Shown here one piece after another: positions 1 to 5,344 of a DNA stretch of 5,344 nt. Source of the DNA: Bacillota bacterium (GTDB lineage Bacteria; Bacillota; Clostridia; Acetivibrionales; DTU013); contig JAEZMC010000198.1 in assembly GCA_023435805.1 (NCBI GenBank), forward strand, positions 1-5,344, written 5' to 3'. A program made the translations under genes and the position numbers. Within the stretch, counting starts at the first letter, position 1. Every line of letters begins with the position of its first letter. Below the pieces are notes generated by a model. That model saw only the letters and a program-made list of their open reading frames with translations, was not told where the DNA came from and searched no databases.

Positions 1-1569
1 GATCAGTACCGTAGCGTCACCGATTTCCTTTTTTAGTGCAGCCCTTAATTTTGCGTCTGTTTTAAAATCAAGTGCTGAAAAGCTGTCGTCAAATATATAT
101 ATTTCCGGCCTCCGAACCAGAGCCCTGGCAATGGAAAGCCTCTGCTTCTGTCCGCCAGATACGTTGGTGCCGCCCTGGGCCAATAGGTGGTCATAGCCTG
201 CCTCTGCTTCGCTGATGAAGTCAAGCGCCTGTGCAATCTCCGCAGCACGTTCCACCTCCGCTTTGGAGGCATCACCTTTGCCATATTGTATGTTCTCTGT
301 GATACTCCCCGAAAATAGCACGGCCTTTTGTGGAACATAACCGATCTTTTCCCTCAGGCTTTTTTGTGTCATTTCCCGCACATCGATACCATTGACCAAT
401 ACACTGCCTTTTACTACGTCATAGAAGCGCGGTATCAGGTTTACCAGCGTGGATTTGCCGGCGCCAGTACTGCCAATGATCGCTGTAATTTCCCCGGGCT
501 TCGCGCTGAAGGAAATGTTTTTCAAAGCCGGTTGTTCCGCACCGTGATAGCTGAAGGTCACATCCCTGAACTCCACATATCCCCTTAGGGAATCGGCCGT
601 CTTCGCATTTTGCGGGTCAACAATTTCAGGCTCCGTCTCCAGCACTTCATTGATCCTCACAGCAGCAGCCTGAGCACGGGGCACCATGATGAACATCATC
701 GCAACCATGATCATGGAAAACATGATCTGCATGGCATATTGTATGAACGCAAAAAGCGCACCGATATCCATGCTGCCTTTATCAATAAATTTCATGCCGA
801 ACCACAGGATAGCTATGGATGTGAAATTCATAATCAGCATAATGGAAGGCATCATGAATGCCATGATCCGGTTGACCTTGATATAGTTATCCGTCAGATC
901 CATGTTTGCCTCTTCAAAACGCTGCTTCTCATGGTCCATGCGATTAAAGGCCCGTATAACCCGGATGCCGGTCAATTTTTCCCGGAGCACCAGATTGATC
1001 CTGTCAATCTTGACCTGCATCAGCCTGAATAGCGGGATGGCTTTCTTCGCTATCAGTATGATCACCCCTGCAAGGACCGGTATAGCAACAACCAGTACCA
1101 GCGTAAGGGGTCTGTCCTTTTGCATAGCCATAATGATGCCACCGACTGCCATAATAGGTGCTCCGATCATCATACGCATGATCATGATCGTTACCATCTG
1201 CAGTTGGGTAATGTCATTTGTTGTCCTGGTGATCAGTGTGGCTGTTCCAATTTTATCGAATTCATGGAGTGAAAAGCTTTCAACACGCCTGAACACCTTG
1301 TTTCTTATAATCCTGCCGAAACCGACAGCCGCTTTTGAAGAAAGCAGGCTCGCAACTACTGAAAAAAGAACGCCTCCGGCGGCGATCAACAGCATAAGTC
1401 CGCCTGTTTTCAGAATGTAGTCGCTGTCTCCATTCATAACGCCATTATTGATAATATCCGACATCAGCGTTGGCAGATACAGATCCGCCATGGTCTGAAA
1501 AAAAATCAGCACCAGAACTGCTGCGATCGGTAAGGTATAGGGTTTTAAAAACCTGTATAATTTAAACAT
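1..1569 (-). CDS. ABC exporter half-transporter, membrane domain fused to ATPase; degenerate subunit of a probable heterodimeric multidrug exporter (3' end cut by window)
   Basis: Type IV ABC exporter half-transporter, expected in the cytoplasmic membrane and using ATP to expel drugs or lipophilic compounds. The frame is open for 523 residues and runs off the left edge. About six membrane segments are visible (roughly 13-37, 56-77, 127-149, 155-175, 236-258, 270-296). The ATPase domain starts near residue 331: A-loop Tyr341, Walker A GSTGAGKST at 366-374, Q-loop Gln414 (YVPQK), signature VSGGQ at 470-474, Walker B YIFDD at 491-495, D-loop SALD at 498-501. The last visible residues, TVLI, lie just before the expected H-loop. 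Position 495 is Asp where the catalytic Glu normally sits, as in LmrC, BmrC and TM287, which pair with a catalytically competent partner. Full length is expected near 575-600 residues. The start at 1569 is the first in-frame ATG, seven bases after the marR stop, so the two genes are probably co-transcribed. Exporter class is secure; the substrate is not predictable. Confidence 0.95.
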   Translation of the reverse strand, partial: MFKLYRFLKPYTLPIAAVLVLIFFQTMADLYLPTLMSDIINNGVMNGDSDYILKTGGLMLLIAAGGVLFSVVASLLSSKAAVGFGRIIRNKVFRRVESFSLHEFDKIGTATLITRTTNDITQLQMVTIMIMRMMIGAPIMAVGGIIMAMQKDRPLTLVLVVAIPVLAGVIILIAKKAIPLFRLMQVKIDRINLVLREKLTGIRVIRAFNRMDHEKQRFEEANMDLTDNYIKVNRIMAFMMPSIMLIMNFTSIAILWFGMKFIDKGSMDIGALFAFIQYAMQIMFSMIMVAMMFIMVPRAQAAAVRINEVLETEPEIVDPQNAKTADSLRGYVEFRDVTFSYHGAEQPALKNISFSAKPGEITAIIGSTGAGKSTLVNLIPRFYDVVKGSVLVNGIDVREMTQKSLREKIGYVPQKAVLFSGSITENIQYGKGDASKAEVERAAEIAQALDFISEAEAGYDHLLAQGGTNVSGGQKQRLSIARALVRRPEIYIFDDSFSALDFKTDAKLRAALKKEIGDATVLI

Positions 1570-1585
1570 GCATGTATCATCTCCT
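1570..1585 (-). promoter_or_regulatory. Ribosome binding site of the ABC gene, embedded in the marR stop region, with a competing out-of-frame ATG
   Basis: AGGAG at 1585-1581 overlaps the last codons of marR, whose TGA stop is at 1579-1577. It lies 11 bases before the ABC start at 1569, somewhat long, but only 7 bases before another ATG at 1573-1571. That ATG opens a three-codon frame (Met-His-Val-stop) ending at 1562, across the ABC start. The arrangement suggests translational coupling of the exporter to marR. Whether the three-codon frame is used cannot be told from the sequence. Confidence 0.65.
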
Positions 1586-2035
1586 GTCTGTTTCCATCAA
1601 AAGCCTTTTAAGCACACTCAAACCTTCAATAACTTTCTCATAATCCTCCTGCGTCCCTCTCTCATCTATAATTCTTTCAACGATTCTTTCAACCTTAGTA
1701 TGCATCTGCATCGTATGCCCATCCAACCTGGATGTCAGTTTTATGAATACAACTCTTTTATCTTCCTCGCTCCGAAGCCTTTCCACCATCCCCTGCCTTT
1801 CCAGTCTGTCAACAATACCGGATACTGTACTGTTGTTCAGTCCCATCATCCGGCTGATTTCACTCACCTTCATCTGTCCATGCCTGCCAAGCATGCCGAT
1901 CATCATGCCCTGTGTCGGTGTAATTCCAGGCATACCCGCACTTTCAAATTCTTTACTCGTGTTGTGCTTTATAAGAAATACGATCTCTTTTACCAATCTT
2001 GATACTTCAAGGCCACGTTTATAGGCATCCATCAT
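1577..2035 (-). CDS. MarR-family winged helix-turn-helix transcriptional regulator
   Basis: A 152-residue protein, the usual MarR length. These are cytoplasmic dimeric repressors that release DNA when they bind a small ligand or become oxidised. The winged helix lies at about residues 39-101: KVSEISRMMGLNNSTVSGIV contains the helix-turn-helix with its recognition helix near 67-80, followed by DRLERQGMVERLRSEEDKR, the wing with the family's conserved Asp/Arg motif (EDKR, 91-94). The N- and C-terminal helices (about 5-30 and 107-150) would form the dimer interface. There is no cysteine, so a thiol-switch mechanism of the OhrR type is unlikely. Two adjacent ATGs are possible. The one at 2032 is better spaced (7 bases) from GGAGG at 2044-2040 and would give 151 residues. 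The gene leads an operon with the ABC exporter and has an operator-like array in its 5' leader, so it probably represses both itself and the exporter. The ligand is unknown. Confidence 0.95.
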   Translation of the reverse strand: MMDAYKRGLEVSRLVKEIVFLIKHNTSKEFESAGMPGITPTQGMMIGMLGRHGQMKVSEISRMMGLNNSTVSGIVDRLERQGMVERLRSEEDKRVVFIKLTSRLDGHTMQMHTKVERIVERIIDERGTQEDYEKVIEGLSVLKRLLMETDRR

Positions 2036-2037
2036 TA

Positions 2038-2045
2038 CTCCTCCC
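2038..2045 (-). promoter_or_regulatory. Strong ribosome binding site of marR
   Basis: GGGAGGAG on the minus strand. The GGAGG core (2044-2040) is 4 bases from the ATG at 2035 and 7 bases from the ATG at 2032. The second spacing is the more usual one, so Met2 may be the true start. Confidence 0.75.
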
Positions 2046-2055
2046 GCTCAGGCAT

Positions 2056-2125
2056 ATTATTTCGGACACGAATATTTTGTCCACGAATATTTCGTATGCA
2101 AAATATTTGCGCATGAGGTATATTT
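2056..2125 (-). promoter_or_regulatory. Operator-like array of AT-rich palindromes in the marR leader
   Basis: Three inverted repeats lie side by side on AATATTT cores: GGACACGAATATTTTGTCC (2064-2082, arms GGACA/TGTCC), ACGAATATTTCGT (2083-2095, perfect 5-base arms) and GCAAAATATTTGC (2098-2110, perfect 5-base arms). The heptad AATATTT starts at 2071, 2086 and 2102. Weaker copies start at 2056 (ATTATTT) and 2119 (TATATTT, overlapping the -10 box), so the spacing is 15-17 bases throughout. ACGAATATTT is an exact 10-base direct repeat (2068 and 2083). Sites of this kind beside a marR gene are typically where the MarR protein binds. Here binding would occlude or block the promoter just upstream. 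That MarR is the binder is inferred. Confidence 0.6.
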
Positions 2126-2151
2126 TACTCCATTTTTATCCAGCGTGTCAA
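2122..2151 (-). promoter_or_regulatory. Sigma-A-type promoter of the marR-ABC operon
   Basis: On the minus strand a perfect -35 box TTGACA (2151-2146) is followed by an 18-base spacer (2145-2128) and a -10 box TAAAAT (2127-2122). Transcription would start near 2115, giving a leader of about 80 bases that carries the palindrome array. This is the best promoter in the window. The lack of any terminator before 1569 supports transcription through marR into the exporter gene. Confidence 0.8.
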
Positions 2152-2199
2152 GACAAATTAACACAGCCCATCGGCAGGTCTTGTACAATCATTCAATAC

Positions 2200-2232
2200 C
2201 TGGCAGGAAGCCCGGCGGTGCTCTGCCAGAGC
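2200..2232. repeat. Two overlapping, mutually exclusive inverted repeats
   Basis: CTGGCAG (2200-2206) pairs perfectly with CTGCCAG (2223-2229) around a 16-base GC-rich loop. The perfect short palindrome GCTCTGCCAGAGC (2220-2232) shares the right arm, so only one of the two hairpins can form at a time. They lie between the upstream terminator and the marR promoter. I recognise no known RNA family here and assign no function. Confidence 0.5.
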
Positions 2233-2254
2233 GAGGGATGGGGCTTCTGCATGC

Positions 2255-2283
2255 AAAAAGCCCCGGCACATTTCGTACCGGAG
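2255..2283 (-). terminator. Rho-independent terminator of the chemoreceptor gene
   Basis: Read on the minus strand, CTCCGGTAC (2283-2275) pairs with GTGCCGGGG (2269-2261) around the loop GAAAT, a 9-base stem with two G-U wobbles, followed by C and a run of five T (2259-2255). The wobbles become mismatches on the plus strand, so the element is oriented for minus-strand transcription. It lies 94 bases after the chemoreceptor stop and separates that gene from the marR operon. Confidence 0.8.
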
Positions 2284-2340
2284 CGTTTGAATGTATGAAT
2301 CCATTTATTGTGTTTTTATTCCATAAAGGTAATATAACCC

Positions 2341-2367
2341 GGCCTTACTTTTACGGTCAGCAAGGCC
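2341..2367 (-). other. Stem-loop just after the chemoreceptor stop codon
   Basis: On the minus strand GGCCTTGCT (2367-2359) pairs with AGTAAGGCC (2349-2341), a 9-base stem with one G-U wobble and a 9-base loop. It begins 10 bases after the stop codon. No T-run follows, so it is a poor terminator by itself; it may protect the 3' end of the message or act as a weak first pause site before the terminator at 2283-2255. Confidence 0.5.
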
Positions 2368-2376
2368 TGTTTCAGT

Positions 2377-4098
2377 CTAGATTTTAAACCTGGACACCAT
2401 ATTGTTCAGTAGTTCTGCACTCAGTCTTACGTTATTTGATTCGCTCTTCACCTCGCCAGCCATCTCCGAAATCCTGGCAACCTTTTCGGCCATGTCGCTG
2501 ATCCCTGCGGCACTTTCATCAGCAGCCTTTGAAATACCGTTGATGGAATCGGTAACACTTTTCATGGAAGCCAGCAGTTCCTCCGAGGTAGCACTCAGAT
2601 CCGAAACCATATCCTCAATAAATGCGGCATCCTTGTCGTAATTCTCTCCGGCTTCTACCAGCTTCCTGTAGCCATCCACCACATGCATGTCGACAAACTC
2701 CATTGTTTCACCGGAGGTCTCCGAAAGTGTCTTTACTGCTTCAAATACAATCCTGATCGTATGATGAATTTCATTAACGGCCGCCTTGGATTCCTCCGCC
2801 AGTTTTCTTATTTCTTCGGCGACCACCGAGAAGCCTTTACCCGCTTCGCCCGCCCTTGCCGCTTCTATTGCCGCATTCAGGGCAAGCAGATTGGTCTGGG
2901 AGGAAATTTGCAGGATGGAATCCGACAAAGCTTGTATTCGCTGAACTTCTTTGGATTTTTCTATAGCCATTCCCATTCTGGTATCGATGCCCTGGCGTAT
3001 ACTGAAAGCTTCCTCCTGGGACTTCATGGCACTATCCTTGAGTTCATTGGCATTCCTGCTGATTTCATTGGCGGAAAGTGCCCCTTCCTGTGCTTTGCCT
3101 GCGATACTTTCAATTGCGCTCTCAATTTCCGTCGTCGTAGCGCTCATTTCCTCAGTCGAGGCTGCAGTTTCCTCAAAGCCTGCCGAAAGCTGCTGTATGG
3201 TAGCGGAAGTATATGTGATATTCTCACTCAGTTCTGTCACATTCCGGTTGGATGAATTTGCGGATTCATTGAGCTTTTTCGTTTCGGCGATTACCGCTTT
3301 GATGATGTCCTGGACGGAAGTTTGCATGGTGTTGACAGCACGGGAAATATCTCCAAGCTCGTCTCTTGCCTTTAAGAGCTTTTCATCGACCGGTATGCTG
3401 AAGTCACCGGTGGCAATAATGCCCAGATGCTTTGTAAGCCTGTCCAGCGGCTTTCTGATGGCTCTGATGATCAATATGGTCAAAATAATACCAATCAGCA
3501 CCGCAGCACTCAGGTTTATAACAAACAGCATTCTCGAAGAGGTACTTTGCCTGTCATTCTCAACCTTTAGCTGGTTGGCCTTCTCTTCCCTGTATTCCGA
3601 CAGGTCCTGCATACCCTTTATATAGGCATTCATGATATCGGTATCGGCTTCCAGCGCGCTAAAAGCTTCCTGTTGCCTGCCTTCCGAGACAAGCTTGATG
3701 ATCTGTGTCCTCGTTTCACGGAATGCCTTCAGGTTACTTTCCACCATTGCCAGCGTATCCTTTTCATAATCATCCATATCACCAATTTCTTTTAACAGCA
3801 CAAGCTGGTCATTGAACGCTTTAGCAACACTCTCAATTTCCTTGATATAATATTGGCTCCGGTCAGAATCGCCTGTAAAGCGAATCAAATTCAACAGATT
3901 GGCTTCATTTTCCCTGGTCTGAGATTTCATATCATTGAGATACTCAATCCCCAGCAAATGGTGCTCGAACATTTTATTAAGGTCTTTTATTACCGAGGAA
4001 TACAAAGAGAAACCATAGATACCAACCGCTAAAGTAAACACCAATAATATTCCGGACAGCATCAGCAGCTTTGTACGAATTTTTAATCTTGAGGTCAT
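2377..4098 (-). CDS. Methyl-accepting chemotaxis protein (transmembrane chemoreceptor with four-helix-bundle sensor and HAMP)
   Basis: Complete 573-residue chemoreceptor of classical topology. It senses a ligand outside the cell and controls the CheA kinase through CheW. Residues 1-10 are a basic cytoplasmic stub, 11-34 the first membrane helix, and 35-189 an all-helical extracellular region that resembles the 4HB_MCP sensor fold, without Cache or PAS motifs. The second membrane helix is 190-212, HAMP about 213-265 (IRKPLDRLTKHL, DELGDISRAVNTM). A long signalling coiled coil follows, with the conserved hairpin tip at about 395-437 (QTNLLALNAAIEAARAGEAG, then GFSVVAEEIRKLAEES). Likely methylation segments are near 307-320 (GFEETAASTEEMSA) and 503-511 (ATSEELLAS). 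There is no C-terminal pentapeptide tether for CheR. The open frame extends upstream to 4290, but the ATG at 4098 is chosen because it has AGGGAGAG (4114-4107) 8 bases before it and gives the standard N-terminus; the extension is AT-rich and overlaps the intergenic elements. Ligand unknown. Confidence 0.95.
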   Translation of the reverse strand: MTSRLKIRTKLLMLSGILLVFTLAVGIYGFSLYSSVIKDLNKMFEHHLLGIEYLNDMKSQTRENEANLLNLIRFTGDSDRSQYYIKEIESVAKAFNDQLVLLKEIGDMDDYEKDTLAMVESNLKAFRETRTQIIKLVSEGRQQEAFSALEADTDIMNAYIKGMQDLSEYREEKANQLKVENDRQSTSSRMLFVINLSAAVLIGIILTILIIRAIRKPLDRLTKHLGIIATGDFSIPVDEKLLKARDELGDISRAVNTMQTSVQDIIKAVIAETKKLNESANSSNRNVTELSENITYTSATIQQLSAGFEETAASTEEMSATTTEIESAIESIAGKAQEGALSANEISRNANELKDSAMKSQEEAFSIRQGIDTRMGMAIEKSKEVQRIQALSDSILQISSQTNLLALNAAIEAARAGEAGKGFSVVAEEIRKLAEESKAAVNEIHHTIRIVFEAVKTLSETSGETMEFVDMHVVDGYRKLVEAGENYDKDAAFIEDMVSDLSATSEELLASMKSVTDSINGISKAADESAAGISDMAEKVARISEMAGEVKSESNNVRLSAELLNNMVSRFKI

Positions 4099-4157
4099 AA
4101 GCGTGTCTCTCCCTATGTATAATTTAGGTGAAATAAAATCGTTGCATTTGATATGGT

Positions 4158-4185
4158 CATATATACCACGGCGATTTTTAATCAA
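4158..4185 (-). promoter_or_regulatory. Weak candidate promoter for the chemoreceptor gene
   Basis: On the minus strand TTGATT (4185-4180), a 16-base spacer and TATATG (4163-4158) resemble a sigma-A promoter, with the start codon about 60 bases further on. The match is moderate in an AT-rich stretch where such matches arise by chance. I searched by eye for a flagellar sigma-D type site (TAAA, about 15 bases, GCCGATAA) and saw none. Confidence 0.3.
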
Positions 4186-4206
4186 AACAAGCAACCAAAA
4201 AATTAA

Positions 4207-4233
4207 TGTCGAATAATGTAGAATAGATCGACA
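4207..4233. promoter_or_regulatory. Inverted repeat matching a pair of Spo0A boxes
   Basis: TGTCGA (4207-4212) and TCGACA (4228-4233) form a perfect 6-base inverted repeat with a 15-base spacer in the gap upstream of the chemoreceptor gene. The plus-strand arm reads TGTCGAA, identical to the core 0A box bound by the sporulation regulator Spo0A. The minus-strand arm reads TGTCGAT, one mismatch. Spo0A control is inferred from this match only; the repeat could serve another regulator. Confidence 0.35.
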
Positions 4234-4271
4234 AATGATACTCGGAATAATATATATGAAATACTCGAGAG

Positions 4272-5344
4272 CTAGCCTTTTACATAGCATACAGCCTTTT
4301 CCGCCGCAATGTCGGATAAAAGCGTCAGCCCGAGCCCGGCGGTATCATAAACCTTTATGATCTGATCCATATTGCCCGCTTCGGGCAGAATATCCGTCAG
4401 CATATTTCGATGCTGCTGCAGCAGCTCCGGCCTGTAAACGGTCCCTGCGCTTTTCGGGAATATTGCCGCATAAAAGATATCCGCTTCAACAAGGTCCTGA
4501 AAGAAGTGGCTGCCGAAGGACAAATCCGGCACAAAGCCACCGCGCTCGAACGCGACCTCGCAAAGCACCCGTATATTACTGATTTCTGCAAAGCTGACAG
4601 GCACGCCGAGCTCGGGGGTCGTCGTACCCCATCTGCCCGGGCCTACAAGCATCAGCCCTTTGCTGTCTTTACGCAATGCTGCATTTAATTTTCCGATTGT
4701 CCGGGCCGTCTTGTATTTTGTACTTGTATCTGAATCCGCATAGGCCTCCGGATCGATAAAGAGAACGGTATCCACCGGTTGATATATGTTGCCGCCCATC
4801 ATTCCCTCCAGTACGGAGAAGAAAATATCCTTCTCCTCCACATCGGGAACAGCCACTTTCCGGCCCAGGCCTTTCACCTGCAGCGGTCTGCATTGGAGAA
4901 GGTTGATGACAAAGTCACGCTCGCGCGAAAAATTGACCGTGAACTCCACATCCACCGGATATCCGTAACTTTTCTGAATCTCCCCCAGCATATTCCGGAG
5001 GCACTTAACAAATTCGTCCTCGTTTAACAGATTGGAACACGTAGACAGCAGATAGTCCCTGTATATTCCGCGCTCAGCCATCAAAGCCTCCGCTTCGCGG
5101 TCATGCTCCAGCATCAGCTCCTTCAAATGCTCCGGGAGCAATCCGGCCAATTCGTTGATGGAAATTGTTCGAAGGCTCTTTTTGTCCAGGTCCAGCACAT
5201 CGGCATATTGCTGCGAAAACCTCCTGTTATCTCCCTTTCCGGCCAGCAGCCTCAGCTGTGGCTTGTCAAGCGAAGCGACCCTCGGGTAATCCCCTTCCGT
5301 ACGGTCTACCGCCCTGGTTCCAAGGCCCAGAACCACTCTGACCA
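4272..5344 (-). CDS. PEP synthase/pyruvate phosphate dikinase-like ATP-binding (PPDK_N) family protein, C-terminal part (5' end cut by window)
   Basis: The frame is open to the right edge, so only the last 356 residues are seen; the GTG at 5336 is an internal Val codon in VRVVLGLGTRAVDRT, a motif of this family's ATP-binding domain. The domain ends at about 130-155 of the visible part with VDVEFTVNF and LLQCRPLQ, the counterpart of the ATP-grasp end (acidic residue, then Q-x-R-P) in PEP synthase and pyruvate phosphate dikinase. The next 200 residues are not the phosphohistidine swivel domain (no GGxTSHAA-type motif) and not the PEP/pyruvate TIM barrel. They instead carry GPGRWGTTTPELGVPV at about 234-249 and FGSHFFQDLVEADIFY at about 276-291, which I recall as conserved in a poorly characterised group annotated only as PEP/pyruvate-binding domain proteins. 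A kinase-like ATP-using role is plausible; PEP synthase activity is doubtful. No clear terminator follows its TAG stop, so read-through into the chemoreceptor gene 173 bases on is possible. Confidence 0.8.
   Translation of the reverse strand, partial: VRVVLGLGTRAVDRTEGDYPRVASLDKPQLRLLAGKGDNRRFSQQYADVLDLDKKSLRTISINELAGLLPEHLKELMLEHDREAEALMAERGIYRDYLLSTCSNLLNEDEFVKCLRNMLGEIQKSYGYPVDVEFTVNFSRERDFVINLLQCRPLQVKGLGRKVAVPDVEEKDIFFSVLEGMMGGNIYQPVDTVLFIDPEAYADSDTSTKYKTARTIGKLNAALRKDSKGLMLVGPGRWGTTTPELGVPVSFAEISNIRVLCEVAFERGGFVPDLSFGSHFFQDLVEADIFYAAIFPKSAGTVYRPELLQQHRNMLTDILPEAGNMDQIIKVYDTAGLGLTLLSDIAAEKAVCYVKG

Noticed and set aside
902..1420. 172-residue plus-strand open frame
   Set aside because: It lies antisense to the membrane domain of the ABC exporter, whose minus-strand frame carries clear family motifs; the plus-strand translation resembles no family and reflects the complement of hydrophobic codons.
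2319..2367. Cyclic di-GMP (GEMM) riboswitch, suggested by GGCCGGGTTATATTACC on the minus strand
   Set aside because: Only a short tail-like string resembles the family; the conserved GCAAACC and GACGCAAAGCC-type core elements are missing, and the position after the chemoreceptor stop does not fit a riboswitch.
2145..2387. 80-residue plus-strand open frame across the intergenic region
   Set aside because: It runs over the marR -35 region, the terminator and the end of the chemoreceptor gene, and I see no family resemblance or convincing ribosome binding site.
2951..3625. 224-residue plus-strand open frame
   Set aside because: It is the complement of the chemoreceptor signalling and HAMP region; its Ser/Leu/Ala-rich translation is what antisense reading of coiled-coil codons yields.
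4263..4276. CTCGAG and GCTAGC restriction-type sites close together, suggesting a cloning junction
   Set aside because: Both hexamers arise readily by chance, they span the natural stop of the dikinase-like gene, and no vector-like sequence is adjacent.
4099..4290. 64-residue N-terminal extension of the chemoreceptor frame up to an ATG at 4290
   Set aside because: It overlaps the end of the preceding gene, is AT-rich and intergenic in character, and has no good ribosome binding site. The ATG at 4098 has a well-spaced one and gives the standard chemoreceptor N-terminus.
5334..5336. GTG at 5336 as the start of a complete 354-residue protein
   Set aside because: The frame stays open to the window edge and the codons before it (Val-Arg-Val) continue the family motif VRVVLGLGTRAVDR, so this is an internal Val and the gene is truncated by the window.

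Overview
The window reads like a chromosomal segment of a mid-GC member of the Bacillota, most likely a motile Clostridia-type anaerobe. This is inferred from gene content and style: strong GGAGG-type ribosome binding sites, a near-consensus sigma-A promoter, a MarR/ABC-exporter operon of the LmrCD/BmrCD kind, a four-helix-bundle chemoreceptor, and a Spo0A-box-like sequence. No genus can be named from the sequence alone. All four genes are on the minus strand, so the order of transcription is from right to left.

From right to left: (1) positions 5344-4272 hold the C-terminal 356 residues of a large protein of the pyruvate-phosphate-dikinase/PEP-synthase ATP-binding family. Its start lies beyond the window. 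(2) An AT-rich gap (4271-4099) has an inverted repeat that matches a pair of Spo0A boxes and a weak promoter candidate. (3) Positions 4098-2377 encode a complete 573-residue transmembrane methyl-accepting chemotaxis protein. (4) A 341-base intergenic region (2376-2036) holds a stem-loop just after the chemoreceptor stop, a good rho-independent terminator, a GC-rich stretch with competing inverted repeats, and a strong promoter. Immediately downstream of that promoter is an array of AT-rich palindromes, the probable operator of the next gene. (5) Positions 2035-1577 encode a MarR-family repressor. Seven bases later (6) an ABC exporter half-transporter (1569 to beyond position 1) begins. It is cut by the left edge just before its H-loop.

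The marR and ABC genes almost certainly form one operon, with the repressor controlling itself and the exporter. The exporter subunit has Asp in place of the catalytic Glu after Walker B, so it should be the degenerate half of a heterodimer, and the partner gene is expected just outside the left edge. The chemoreceptor and the dikinase-like gene have no evident functional link to this operon.

I found no RNA gene, CRISPR array or mobile element. The layout is fairly ordinary. The parts most worth a second look are the operator array, the heterodimer prediction, and the dikinase-like protein, whose visible C-terminus is not the swivelling phosphohistidine domain plus PEP barrel that its family name would imply.
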